Shown here: positions 32,745 to 41,797 of the stretch, one piece after another
Numbering within the stretch: the first letter of the stretch is position 1
Layout: the number at the start of each line of letters is the position of its first letter
Origin: CAZRXG01 sp964603985
Lineage (GTDB): Bacteria > Chloroflexota > Anaerolineae > Aggregatilineales > UBA3940
NCBI GenBank assembly: GCA_964603985.1
Contig: CAZRXG010000002.1
Span: 124,001-188,000, forward strand
Direction of reading: 5' to 3'
Length of the DNA: 64,000 bases
Position numbers and translations under genes: made by a program
Notes under the pieces: generated by a model
The model's database searches: none
What the model saw: only the letters and a program-made list of their open reading frames with translations
What the model was told of the DNA's origin: nothing

Positions 32745-35171
32745 ATGTCCGCCGAATCCGAACACCTGGAGCCTTATTACGCCTCCAGTACGCTGAGTGG
32801 TCTGATCCGCAGCGGGATGACCCTGTTGAACGCCCGGCGTGTCAAGCCGCGCTCGGAGGCGGATCGCCAGACGCTTCACCTCTCCGACCTTGCCTACCGC
32901 GCCCTGTACCTGGTGCTGATCATCATCCCGGCCATTTTCCTCGATGCGTTTCAGCGCATCCGGACACGGATAACCGGCAAACCGCGCGCTTTCCCCCAGG
33001 GAACGTGGCAATTCTACCTGGGCTGGGGTCTGCGCAACGACCCGGCCCGCTTCACAAACGAGACCATCGGCTACCACCGTGATCGCCCGCCGGAGGCAAC
33101 CGAGCTCGACGACCTGACGGCCTGGGTGATGACCGTCATCCAGTTCGTGTGGGGATACGAGGAACTGATGGGGGTGGTGTGGGACGAGTGGACGATGCTC
33201 CGGCTGGCTGCGGAGGCGGTGCAGGAGGCCGGGCTGGAAAACGACGAGCGCTTCTACCGCCTGCCCCGCCAGTGGGAGGTCGCGCGGCCCTACGCTGCTC
33301 CCCTGAACGGCACCTATGCCGACATCAGGAGGGCGGCCTTCGAGGCTTTCATCACGCCGGTGATCGAAGCCCTCCCCCCTGAGGCGCAGGCCGCCGTCAA
33401 CGAGCGGTACGAGGCCCTGGTGCGTACCGGGCGCAGAGCATACCAGAAGCAGATGTCCGTGCTGGCAAGGCTCGTGCCGGGGCGCTATCTGGACGGCAAG
33501 GAACACATCCCCCTGTGGAGCGCCCGCATCGGTCTGGTCTTCGGCGGGCAGTATCACCTGATCAACGTCGTCGCTCACGACGAGAGCGGCTCGCCGGTTG
33601 TCTACGCTCAGGGTGGAAGCTGCTGGCCGCTTACGTTCCGGGACGGGGTGCCGGTCAACCTGCGCGACGAGGATCTTTTCCTGGAAGGGGACCAGCTCTA
33701 CCGGGTGCGCGATGGTGAATGGGTGGGCTATCTCGACATGGCCCCGGCCTCTTTTGTGAAGTGGCAGTTACGCAACATTCTGGAACAGCCGCCGCAGGAC
33801 GCCTGGGGAGAAGCGCAGGCGGTCGACATTCTGCTGGTCGAGACGCCACGCATTGCGCAGAGGCGGCTGCGCGGGCTGCTCCCGTCGAAGTCGCAGGAGG
33901 CGCTTGAACGACTGTCGTACGCGCCGGTCGTCATCAATTGGGACGTGAAGCCCCGCGACCGGTCCCTGGCCGAGTTGCGCCGGGCACACCGGGGCGTTGG
34001 CGACCACGCTCTCACGATCACCCGCGCAGAAGACAGCACCATCTTTGACCTGTCACACGTGTTCTTTGATGGAACGTGGTCGATGGCTATGGCCGAGGTG
34101 CTGACCAGCGCAGCCGTCCAGTGGTGCCGCCGGTGCACCGGCATTGCGCCCAGCGAAGCCCCGCCCGCCCAGGAGATCCGGCTGGAGCCGTCACCGGCGT
34201 TTTTGAAAGAGGCGCGGGCACGCCGGCAGGTGCCGGAGATCTCGGCGGAGACGACGATCTTCGACATCTCGCAAATCTTTAAGCTGCGCGAGATGCTGAC
34301 CAAGACGGGCACGCGGCTGACGATCAACGACCTGCTGGTGATCACGCGCATCTTCCACGCCGCGCACTACAATCCGTCGCCCGTCCTGCAGGAGGAGATC
34401 CGCACCTTCCAGACCAACGCCCGCTCGCGCATCGAGCGGCGGGCCGCGGCTGCCATCGATTACTCGCTGGAGCGCGGGCGGGTGACAAACCCCGCCCTGC
34501 TCATCCCGGTCGACGCGTCCCTGTACGATCCCCAGGAGCGCCTCTTCCCGATCACCTTCCGCAACCTGGCGGACAGCCTGGTCTGGATATGGGACGAAAC
34601 GTGGGACGCGTACCAGGCCTATCGCAAGATCGAGCCGCCCGACACCCCCGAAGGCATCCAGGCATTGAGGGTATTTGCCCGCCGCCGGACGTTCCTGGTC
34701 GGCAACCTGCGCGCCTTCAGCTACATCCTGGACGCCAACAAAGCGGTCGCCATGCGCGGCGATAGCCTGAACGTGGGTGTGCTCAAGCTGCTGGTTGGGC
34801 TGCCGCCCTGGTTGCAGCGCCTGCTGAACTTCATTCCTGAACAGTCCACGGCGCTCAACGAAATTTTGAAGGGAGATGAGGTTTACTCGAACGTGGGGCG
34901 CGTCGCCCAGGGGTCGTCGCTGACGCGCTTCATGACGGCCAAGGACGACGGCGCGACCAAGGCGCTGGCGTGGGGAATCATGACGGACGACGAGGGACGA
35001 ATGATCGTCACCATGCGCGACTTCCGGCCACACGTGAAGCCCCTAATCCTGGCCGGGCGCATCGACCTCGCGCGGGACATGGCCCAGCATTACGTCGTAA
35101 GCTACACTCAGGACCTGATCGGGCTGGTGGCGCGCCTGGCCGCCATGCTCCAGGCCGAGACCCCCAATTAG
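32745..35171 (+). CDS. Large protein resembling carnitine/choline acyltransferases (HxxxDG motif)
   Basis: The 808-residue protein has one hydrophobic N-terminal segment (LYLVLIIIPAIFLDAF, about residues 53-70). Around residue 440 it reads STIFDLSHVFFDGTWSMAM. The HVFFDG sequence fits the HxxxDG catalytic motif of CoA-dependent acyltransferases, and its setting resembles the active-site strand of carnitine acyltransferases (EHSWGDG type). The C-terminal part has no recognised motif. Overall length is near that of CPT1-like enzymes. The family link is inferred from this motif and needs a profile search; function is otherwise unknown. It is a single gene ending before tRNA-Leu, and its own promoter was not identified. 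Confidence 0.5.
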   Translation: MSAESEHLEPYYASSTLSGLIRSGMTLLNARRVKPRSEADRQTLHLSDLAYRALYLVLIIIPAIFLDAFQRIRTRITGKPRAFPQGTWQFYLGWGLRNDPARFTNETIGYHRDRPPEATELDDLTAWVMTVIQFVWGYEELMGVVWDEWTMLRLAAEAVQEAGLENDERFYRLPRQWEVARPYAAPLNGTYADIRRAAFEAFITPVIEALPPEAQAAVNERYEALVRTGRRAYQKQMSVLARLVPGRYLDGKEHIPLWSARIGLVFGGQYHLINVVAHDESGSPVVYAQGGSCWPLTFRDGVPVNLRDEDLFLEGDQLYRVRDGEWVGYLDMAPASFVKWQLRNILEQPPQDAWGEAQAVDILLVETPRIAQRRLRGLLPSKSQEALERLSYAPVVINWDVKPRDRSLAELRRAHRGVGDHALTITRAEDSTIFDLSHVFFDGTWSMAMAEVLTSAAVQWCRRCTGIAPSEAPPAQEIRLEPSPAFLKEARARRQVPEISAETTIFDISQIFKLREMLTKTGTRLTINDLLVITRIFHAAHYNPSPVLQEEIRTFQTNARSRIERRAAAAIDYSLERGRVTNPALLIPVDASLYDPQERLFPITFRNLADSLVWIWDETWDAYQAYRKIEPPDTPEGIQALRVFARRRTFLVGNLRAFSYILDANKAVAMRGDSLNVGVLKLLVGLPPWLQRLLNFIPEQSTALNEILKGDEVYSNVGRVAQGSSLTRFMTAKDDGATKALAWGIMTDDEGRMIVTMRDFRPHVKPLILAGRIDLARDMAQHYVVSYTQDLIGLVARLAAMLQAETPN

Positions 35172-35214
35172 CGATCAGCCCGGCGTGGGGTTTGTGGATC
35201 GTTGGTGAAGCAAA

Positions 35215-35246
35215 CAAAATCCGCCTACCATGTCCTGGATAGGCGG
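35215..35246 (-). terminator. Terminator after tRNA-Leu(GAG)
   Basis: CCGCCTACC (35221-35229) pairs with the minus-strand partner at 35237-35246 with one bulged base, followed on the minus strand by TTTTG. It is 7 bases past the tRNA 3' end. Confidence 0.75.
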
Positions 35247-35252
35247 TGAAGA

Positions 35253-35334
35253 TGCCCCGGGTGGGATTCGAACCCACACGCCCAGAGGGCACAGGCCCTC
35301 AACCTGCCGCGTATGCCAATTCCGCCACCGGGGC
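35253..35334 (-). tRNA. tRNA-Leu (anticodon GAG)
   Basis: Acceptor GCCCCGG/CCGGGGC, discriminator A, anticodon loop TTGAGGG, class II long variable arm, T arm GGTTCGAATCC. CCA is not encoded. This is the second tRNA-Leu of the window. Confidence 0.96.
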
Positions 35335-35436
35335 GTGCTATCTCATTATAGCACGGGGGCAGGGCGTGTCAAAGATCCGGAGGGGCGTTTTTCCCTTGCA
35401 CACGGCATGAGAGAGTGAGCTAGAAAGCGCTGTAGA

Positions 35437-36102
35437 ATGTCCAAGTTGCAAGCGTTACCGTTGTTCCCTTTGAACACCGTCTTATTCCCCGGCATGGTGC
35501 TGCCCCTCCACATCTTTGAGCCGCGTTACAGGCTGATGATCGGCAGGTGCTTCAAGGAGAACACCCCTTTTGGCGTGGTTCTGATCCGGGAGGGTCAGGA
35601 GGTTGGTGGACCGGCCACGCCGCACGAGATCGGCACATCGGCCTACGTGACACGGCTGGAACCGATGGACGACGGGCGGCTCAACGTCCAAAGCATTGGC
35701 TACCAGCGTTTCAAGATCCACTCCCTGCGTCACGACAAGCCTTACCTAGTCGGCATGGTTGAAGATTACCCCGTTCGGGGGGAGAAAAGCGCGGGGGTCC
35801 GTGCACTCGTGGCCGAGATGGTGCCTGTTCTGCGTAGGTATCTGGAGGTGCTGAACAAGGCCACGGACGCGACTTTTTCTCTGGAAAAGATCCCATCCGA
35901 CGGGGCTGCGATGGCTTTCCTGGTGGCGATTGTGCTGCCGCTTGAGAACGACGAGAAGCAAAAGCTGCTGGCGCTGGAGGACGTGATAAGTATGCTGGAG
36001 TTGGAGCAGAGGCTGCTGAGGCGCGAACTGGTGCTGCTCGATCACATGCGCGCGCGGTCTCCAGAGCGCCGCGATCCGGGTATGCCGTTCTCAACCAGTT
36101 AG
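35437..36102 (+). CDS. Stand-alone Lon N-terminal (LON substrate-binding) domain protein
   Basis: The 221-residue protein is only the N-terminal LON domain: LPLFPLNTVLFPGMVLPLHIFEPRYR at the start (landmark at 35455-35532) followed by the beta-rich body and a helical end (LPLENDEKQKLLALEDVISMLE). No ATPase or protease part follows. Such proteins resemble the cereblon-like and YcaL-type LON-only proteins; their role in bacteria is not settled. The ribosome site before ATG 35437 is weak. It is followed by plsX after 38 bases on the same strand. Confidence 0.88.
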   Translation: MSKLQALPLFPLNTVLFPGMVLPLHIFEPRYRLMIGRCFKENTPFGVVLIREGQEVGGPATPHEIGTSAYVTRLEPMDDGRLNVQSIGYQRFKIHSLRHDKPYLVGMVEDYPVRGEKSAGVRALVAEMVPVLRRYLEVLNKATDATFSLEKIPSDGAAMAFLVAIVLPLENDEKQKLLALEDVISMLELEQRLLRRELVLLDHMRARSPERRDPGMPFSTS

Positions 36103-36140
36103 AGAGACACGCCGTAACCATCCCTGAGGAGGAGATTCAC

Positions 36141-37133
36141 ATGCGCATCGTCGTCGACGCAATGGGAAGCGACAACTACCCCGTGCCGGACGTGGGCGGG
36201 GCGATCCTGGCGGCCAGGGAGTGGGGCGACGAGATCATCCTGGTGGGCGATCAGGCCCGCATCAAGGAGGAGCTTGCCAACCATGACACCGGCGGGTTGA
36301 ACATCCGGGTTGTGCACGCCAGCCAGACTATTGAGATGACGGACAAACCGGCTGAAAGCGCCAAGCAGAAACCCGACTCGTCAATGCACGTGGGAATGGC
36401 GCTGGTCCGGGATGGTGAGGCAGACGCCTTCGTGACGATGGGCAACACGGGGGCCGTGCTGGCGGTGGCGACGCTGTACACGCTCAAGCGCATCAGGGGT
36501 GTCAAGCGTCCCGCGCTGACGGCCATCCTGCCCACGTTGGGCGGGCGAACCGTCACGGCAGACATTGGCGCGAACGCCGATTGCAGGCCCGAACACCTGG
36601 TGCAGTTTGCCGTGATGGCCAGCCTCTACGCGGAACTGGCGCTGGGGGTCGAGAAGCCCCGCGTGGCGCTGCTGAGCAACGGTGAGGAAGAGGGCAAAGG
36701 CAATATGCTGATCAAAGAGACGGCCCCTCTGATGCGCGAGGTCAAGAGCCTGAACTACATCGGCAACGTGGAGCCTAAAGAAGCCCTGAGCGGCGAGATC
36801 GATGTGGTCATCCACGACGGCTTCACCGGCAACATCTTCATCAAAAGCCTCGAAGCAACGGCCAGCATGGTGAGCAAACTGCTGCGGCAGGAGATCACGG
36901 CAAGCCCGGTGACAGCAGTCGGTGGGTTGCTGGCCCGCCCGGCCTTCAAGCGCGCGAGCAAACACACCGATCCGTTTGAGATCGGCGGCGCGCCGCTGCT
37001 GGGCGTCGACGGGGTCGTCATCGTCGGGCACGGGCGCTCGAACGATGTGGCGGTCAAGAACGCGGTGCGCCAGGCCCGGCAGGCCGTGCAGGGTGGTGTG
37101 ATCGAGGCTATCCGCACCGGGCTTCAGGGGTGA
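36141..37133 (+). CDS. plsX: Phosphate acyltransferase PlsX
   Basis: PlsX turns acyl-ACP into acyl-phosphate, the first step of phospholipid synthesis with PlsY. The 330-residue protein has the full-length pattern: MRIVVDAMGSDNYPVPDVGGA, TMGNTGAVLAVA, RPALTAILPT, DIGANADCRPEHLVQFA and KASKHTDPFEIGGAPLLGV-like end (RASKHTDPFEIGGAPLLG). The strong AGGAGGAG site precedes ATG 36141. In many bacteria plsX is beside fabH or rpmF; here its neighbours are a LON-domain gene and an unrelated minus-strand gene. Confidence 0.96.
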   Translation: MRIVVDAMGSDNYPVPDVGGAILAAREWGDEIILVGDQARIKEELANHDTGGLNIRVVHASQTIEMTDKPAESAKQKPDSSMHVGMALVRDGEADAFVTMGNTGAVLAVATLYTLKRIRGVKRPALTAILPTLGGRTVTADIGANADCRPEHLVQFAVMASLYAELALGVEKPRVALLSNGEEEGKGNMLIKETAPLMREVKSLNYIGNVEPKEALSGEIDVVIHDGFTGNIFIKSLEATASMVSKLLRQEITASPVTAVGGLLARPAFKRASKHTDPFEIGGAPLLGVDGVVIVGHGRSNDVAVKNAVRQARQAVQGGVIEAIRTGLQG

Positions 37134-37158
37134 GTTGGCCTCACCTGCGGTTTGCAAT

Positions 37159-38241
37159 TCACACGATCTTGTAGATGCTGCTGTGGTACTGCACCAGCCC
37201 CTGGCGCAGTGCGAGCGTGTCCTGGCCGTCCGACACGGAACGTCCGTTGGTTGCCCCGGTGGCGTCCCACCTGAGATGCCGGATGTACCCCTCGCCGAAG
37301 CGCGTCTCGACGGTGAAAGCTGCGCCCGGCAGTTCGTCGGTCAGCAGGCTGGCGTAGTAATCACGCAGAGCACCGTGGCCAAGGTAGATCTTTCGTGGCG
37401 TGATCAGGACGGCGTTCGGCTGGTAGAGCCTGACGAGCGCTTCAACGTCCCCTCGGTTCAGGGCGTCGATCATGATATCGACAAAGTCGCGGATGGGGGT
37501 TGAGACCGGCCACTCGAACCTGGCGATGATGTGCCACAGGCTTTCGCCTGCTTCGCTACCGGCGTAGTCCCAGCTCCAGAAATTGACCGCCGGAAGTCCG
37601 ATATCGTGGGCGTGCTTCAGGAAGTCCACGATCTCCACCGTGCTGGGCCGCCAGCCAAATTCCTCGTAAGCCGCGCCGGTCGGGACGATGGGCCTGACGG
37701 GATAGACATCCTGGAACTGGGCGATGCAGCGGTCGAGCTGTTCGGCGGGGTTGCTGGCCTGAACCCAGTAGATCTGCGGCATGTTGAAGTCGCAGCCGCT
37801 CAAGAACTCCGTCCAGGGGAACTCAGGGTGGTAGTGCGGATAGCGGAATGAGCTTAACGCCAGGGGGATATCCGGGATGCGTGGCCGTAGGCTCTCCATG
37901 TAGGCGCTGGCGGCGGTGTGTTTCCCCCTGTAATCCGTCTCGGCGTTGATCACGAAGCCGTCCAACCCCAGCGTCCCGATGCGGTGGACGGCGATGTCGG
38001 CCTCGCCAAACGGTTCGTCGCCGTAGACGAACTGCCACCCCCAGGCCTGAATGCCCGCGCCTTTAAGGGCATCCACAACGTCGGCGGCCAGATCGACGTT
38101 ATAGGCCCGGGGGCCATCGGCTATCTTGATCAGGGCGTGCGTCAACCCCGCTTCCTGCGCCCGGCGGGCGATAGCGCCCGCGTCGCCGTCTTCGCAGTGG
38201 TGGATCTTCCAGATGTAAAGGCCCTTCCCCTCTAGCGGCAT
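37159..38241 (-). CDS. Glycosidase-fold (TIM-barrel) domain fused to a SnoaL/NTF2-like domain
   Basis: The 360-residue protein opens like GH25-type lysozymes and related barrels: GKGLYIWKIHHC, HALIKIADG, a GIQAWGWQFVYG strand, a DGFVINAETDYR strand with an acidic pair (Glu, Asp), FNMPQIYWVQ and AVNFWSWDYAG. Residues about 238-360 switch to an NTF2-like fold (FVDIMIDALNRGDVEALVRLY, then GHGALRDYYASLL). No signal peptide is seen, so it is probably cytoplasmic. The fusion of the two folds is uncommon. A catalytic role as glycosidase is inferred only from the barrel-like pattern. It is convergent with plsX. Confidence 0.6.
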   Translation of the reverse strand: MPLEGKGLYIWKIHHCEDGDAGAIARRAQEAGLTHALIKIADGPRAYNVDLAADVVDALKGAGIQAWGWQFVYGDEPFGEADIAVHRIGTLGLDGFVINAETDYRGKHTAASAYMESLRPRIPDIPLALSSFRYPHYHPEFPWTEFLSGCDFNMPQIYWVQASNPAEQLDRCIAQFQDVYPVRPIVPTGAAYEEFGWRPSTVEIVDFLKHAHDIGLPAVNFWSWDYAGSEAGESLWHIIARFEWPVSTPIRDFVDIMIDALNRGDVEALVRLYQPNAVLITPRKIYLGHGALRDYYASLLTDELPGAAFTVETRFGEGYIRHLRWDATGATNGRSVSDGQDTLALRQGLVQYHSSIYKIV

Positions 38242-38368
38242 CGGTCATCCTTTCTGATCTGCGGCATCGGTCAGAGCTGGCGGATAATCATACGAGCTTG
38301 TGTCGTCTAGAAGAATTATATAGCACAGGGGGAGGTGGTGGTCAATTCAGCCTGACCCCGACCGCGCG

Positions 38369-40525
38369 TCAGTTGGTACGGCGGCGAGCCTCCATCACGT
38401 TAGGGAGAAGCTCGACCTTGGAGAGGATGCGGCTCAACTGGGCGGCGCTCTCCACTTCCATCGTGATGGAGAGGGTCGCGATGTTGTTCTGGGTGGAGAC
38501 ACGCACGTCGCGCATGTTAATGTGCTCGTCTGAGACGGCGGCGCTGATGTCGCGGATCAGCCCCTCCCGGTCGTAGGCGCTGATCACGACGGGGACCGGG
38601 TAGCGATCCGGCGCCGAGTCGCCCCACTCCACCGCGATGAGGCGCTCCTGGGACAGATGGAGCACGTTGGCGCAATCGCGGCGGTGGATCGTCACGCCGC
38701 GCCCGCGCGTGATGTAACCGATGATCTCGTCGCCCTGGACGGGATTGCAGCAGCGCGCCAGGTGAGTCAGCAGGCCGCCCGTGCCCTGGATGCGGATGCC
38801 CTCAGCCGCGAGGCGGTGGGCGGGGGATGTCGACGCCTGGAAGACCTCCTCCGGTTCGGCGGTTTCCCGCTCAAGCTCAAGGATCTTGGTAGCGACGTGC
38901 TGGGGATGGATATCGCCAAAGCCGATCTTGGCGAGGAAATCGTCGACCTTCTCAACCTCGAAGAGATCGGCAATCTGCTCGTGGGACATCTGCTGATCCA
39001 GGCCCAGCCGCTTAAGCTCCCGGTCGAGGACATCACGTCCCAACACGACCATCTTCTCGTAATCCTGCCTGCGGAGCCACTGGCGGATCTTGCCCAGGGC
39101 GCGCTTGGTCTGGACGTAGCCCAGGTTGGGGTTGAGCCAGTCGCGGCTGGGGCCGCCGCGTTTGGCCGTCAGGATCTCCACCCGGTCGCCGACCTGGAGG
39201 ACGTAATCCAGCGGAACCAGTTTGTCGTTGACCTTCGCCCCCCGGCAGCGGTTGCCGATGTCGGTGTGGATGTGGTAAGCGAAATCGATGGGGGTTGAGC
39301 CGTAGGGCAGATCGATGATGTCCCCGCGCGGCGTGAAGACGTAGACCCGATCCTGAAAAACGTCGCTGCGCATCACGTCGAGAAACTCGTTGGCGTCGTC
39401 GACGCTGCGCCCAACGTCCATCATCTTGCGGAGGTGCTCGATGCGCCGCTCGTAGGCCTCGTCGTGCTGGGCGGCTTCCTTGTAGCGCCAGTGAGCGGCG
39501 ATGCCATATTCGGCGTTGGCGTGCATCTCCGGCGTCCGGATCTGGACTTCGAGCGTTTTCCCGTCTTCGAGGATCACCGTGGTGTGGAGCGATTGGTAGA
39601 AGTTGTCCTTGGGGGCGGCAATGTAGTCGTCAAATTCACCGCCCAGGGGCCGCCAGGTCTGGTGGATGATACCCAGCGTCTGGTAGCAGGTGGGGACGTC
39701 GGGGACGATCACGCGCACCGCCCGCACATCGAAGAGCTGCTCGAAGGGGATGCCCTTGTCCTCCATCTTGTGCCAGATACTGTAGATGTGCTTGGAGCGC
39801 CCGGTGATCTCCGCTTCGATGTTGTCGTCCGATAGAATGGTCTCCAGATGCTCGACGATCCGGTTGACGTAGTAGTCACGGTCGGCGCGTCGCTCGGCGA
39901 TCAGGCTGGCGATCATCTTGTAAACGTCCGGCTCCAGGTAGCGGAAGGCGAGGTCCTCCAGCTCCCATTTCATCTGCCAGATGCCCAGGCGGCTGGCGAG
40001 CGGGGCGAAGATGTCCATCGTCTCGCGCGCGATGCGCTGCTGCTGCTCCTGGGAAAGGTGGCCCAGGGTGCGCATGTTGTGGAGCCGGTCTGCCAGTCTG
40101 ATGAGAATGACGCGCACGTCGTCGGTCATCGCCAGCAGCGTCTTGCGCAGGGACTCCGCATCACGGTCGTGCATCTTCCCCTTGGGGGTCTGCTCGGCAT
40201 GGAGGGCAAGCTGCTCCATTTTGGTCACGCTGGCGACCAGTCCGGCGACCTCGCTGCCGAAGGCTCCCTCCAGGTCTTCGACCGTCAGTGGGGTGTCCTC
40301 CACCACATCGTGCAGCAGGCCGGCAGCGACTGCGGTTGTATCCAGCCCCAGGTCGATCAGGATACGCGCCACCTCGATGCAGTGCACGAAGTAATCTTCG
40401 CCCGACTGGCGCTTCTGCCCCTCGTGGGCCGCCTGCGCGATTTCATAGGCCTGCCTGAGCAGGGCGCGCTCGTGGACAGGCAGAGCGGGCAGCAAAGCAT
40501 TGAATTCGTCGAATGCCATTACCAT
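38369..40525 (-). CDS. (p)ppGpp synthetase/hydrolase, RelA/SpoT (Rsh)
   Basis: The 718-residue protein has the whole Rsh order: an HD hydrolase domain with HCIEVARIL and LLHDVVEDT, plus RLADRLHNMRTLG (residues about 25-180); a synthetase domain with EDKGIPFEQLFDVRAVRV, YIAAPKDNFYQSLHT and EVQIRTPEMHANAEYGIAAHW; a TGS domain (VYVFTPRGDIIDLPYGSTPIDFAY); a helical linker; and a C-terminal ACT domain (VVISAYDREGLIRDISAAVSD). Intact motifs in both enzymatic domains suggest a bifunctional enzyme of the stringent response. ATG 40525 and ATG 40519 are both possible starts. Confidence 0.96.
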   Translation of the reverse strand: MVMAFDEFNALLPALPVHERALLRQAYEIAQAAHEGQKRQSGEDYFVHCIEVARILIDLGLDTTAVAAGLLHDVVEDTPLTVEDLEGAFGSEVAGLVASVTKMEQLALHAEQTPKGKMHDRDAESLRKTLLAMTDDVRVILIRLADRLHNMRTLGHLSQEQQQRIARETMDIFAPLASRLGIWQMKWELEDLAFRYLEPDVYKMIASLIAERRADRDYYVNRIVEHLETILSDDNIEAEITGRSKHIYSIWHKMEDKGIPFEQLFDVRAVRVIVPDVPTCYQTLGIIHQTWRPLGGEFDDYIAAPKDNFYQSLHTTVILEDGKTLEVQIRTPEMHANAEYGIAAHWRYKEAAQHDEAYERRIEHLRKMMDVGRSVDDANEFLDVMRSDVFQDRVYVFTPRGDIIDLPYGSTPIDFAYHIHTDIGNRCRGAKVNDKLVPLDYVLQVGDRVEILTAKRGGPSRDWLNPNLGYVQTKRALGKIRQWLRRQDYEKMVVLGRDVLDRELKRLGLDQQMSHEQIADLFEVEKVDDFLAKIGFGDIHPQHVATKILELERETAEPEEVFQASTSPAHRLAAEGIRIQGTGGLLTHLARCCNPVQGDEIIGYITRGRGVTIHRRDCANVLHLSQERLIAVEWGDSAPDRYPVPVVISAYDREGLIRDISAAVSDEHINMRDVRVSTQNNIATLSITMEVESAAQLSRILSKVELLPNVMEARRRTN

Positions 40526-40627
40526 TTTCAGAAACTCGACCGCTCGAAAACACTAAACCGGACCCGGTGTGCGGGCTTTCTAGATTCAGTATAGATCAGT
40601 GCGGGGGCAGTCCGCAATGCTCTTGAA

Positions 40628-41788
40628 TTATTCGTTAGGGGATGGCAACCCTTCCGCGCCGTCGGTGGCCCCGGGGTCATGACGCTCCATTTCAGCCCAG
40701 TTTGTGACACCGGCCAGCACCTCGACCTCGGCGGACCAGGTTGTGGCGTTGTAGCGCCCGGTGATCAGATAATGCCCCACGGGCACGTCGGGGATGGTGA
40801 AGTTCTCACCCCAGTAGTCGTCGGGGTTGACGCCGAACCCGGCGTAGGTGGTCGTGCGGTACACAACCTGGCCGGTCGCTAGATCGATCACCGTGATGGG
40901 CGCGTCTTCTGCCAGCTCGCCATCTTCCAGGGCAAGCTGACCGGCGATGACGCCGGTCCCGACGTAAGGAGCCATCCATAAATCAGGGTTGCGGACGGCA
41001 AAATACGAGTTACGCCCGATACGAACCTCGAAGTGGACGTGAGGTCCGCTGACCTGGCCTGTGTTCCCGATCAGGCCGATGACCTGACCGGCCTCGACAC
41101 GCTCCCCTTTGCACACCAGCATCGCGGACAGGTGAGCGTACAGGGTGTAGACCGGCTGGCGGCGGTAGCCGAAGTCGTGCTCGATGACGACGGTGTTGCC
41201 GTAGGAGGTGATGCTCTCGTACTCGTTGAAGTGGCCTTTGTCGGCGGACAGGACCGTGCCGGGCGCTGCCGCGAAAATCTTGACGCCGATAGGGTTGGCG
41301 AGATCCACGCCGTGATGGATGCGCAGGTCGTTGGCCGGGCCGTTCGACCCGTAGGGATAGTGGGGCAGGCCGAAGTTGTTGTAGTTCGAGCCGACAGGGC
41401 GGATCAGCCAGTAGTGGTCGTAGGGGTGGCGGGCAATCGGGACCTCCAACGGGGGCGGGTTCCAACCGTCGGGCGGGCTGCCATTGTCGGAAGGCGTCCG
41501 TCCGGGCGCGGGCGTCTGAAGCTCAGAGGCAAAGAAGGCGAGCGGCGTGGCCGATGGGTCACCGGCCTGTGACGAAGATGACGCGGCAGCAGACTGCTGT
41601 CCGGCGGTGGGGGGTGGAGAGGTCGCCGTTGGTGCGACGCCCAGCCCGTGCTCTGCCGGGGTGGTGGTGGGAGCGGAGAGCGGCACGTCTTCGCTGGCAA
41701 CGCTCGCCCGCTCAGGCCGGGCGATGAATGCCAGGAGGGTCAGCGCCCCGACCAGCAGAAAGAACACAAGACCACGAGAGCGGCTCAT
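40628..41788 (-). CDS. M23-family (LytM/NlpD-type) peptidase, membrane-anchored
   Basis: The 386-residue protein has an N-terminal membrane anchor (GLVFFLLVGALTLLAFIA), a long Ser/Pro/Thr-rich spacer (about 30-110) and an M23 domain with HHGVDLANPIGVKIFAAAPG and the zinc site HVHFEVRIG. The pattern also includes YTLYAHLSAM. A short beta-sandwich tail follows. The usual metal ligands H-xxx-D and HxH are present (HHGVD, HVHF), so it is probably active on peptidoglycan cross-links or acts as an amidase activator. Its start is 9 bases after the TolB-like gene, and both are likely co-transcribed. Confidence 0.88.
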   Translation of the reverse strand: MSRSRGLVFFLLVGALTLLAFIARPERASVASEDVPLSAPTTTPAEHGLGVAPTATSPPPTAGQQSAAASSSSQAGDPSATPLAFFASELQTPAPGRTPSDNGSPPDGWNPPPLEVPIARHPYDHYWLIRPVGSNYNNFGLPHYPYGSNGPANDLRIHHGVDLANPIGVKIFAAAPGTVLSADKGHFNEYESITSYGNTVVIEHDFGYRRQPVYTLYAHLSAMLVCKGERVEAGQVIGLIGNTGQVSGPHVHFEVRIGRNSYFAVRNPDLWMAPYVGTGVIAGQLALEDGELAEDAPITVIDLATGQVVYRTTTYAGFGVNPDDYWGENFTIPDVPVGHYLITGRYNATTWSAEVEVLAGVTNWAEMERHDPGATDGAEGLPSPNE

Positions 41789-41797
41789 CGCCAGATC

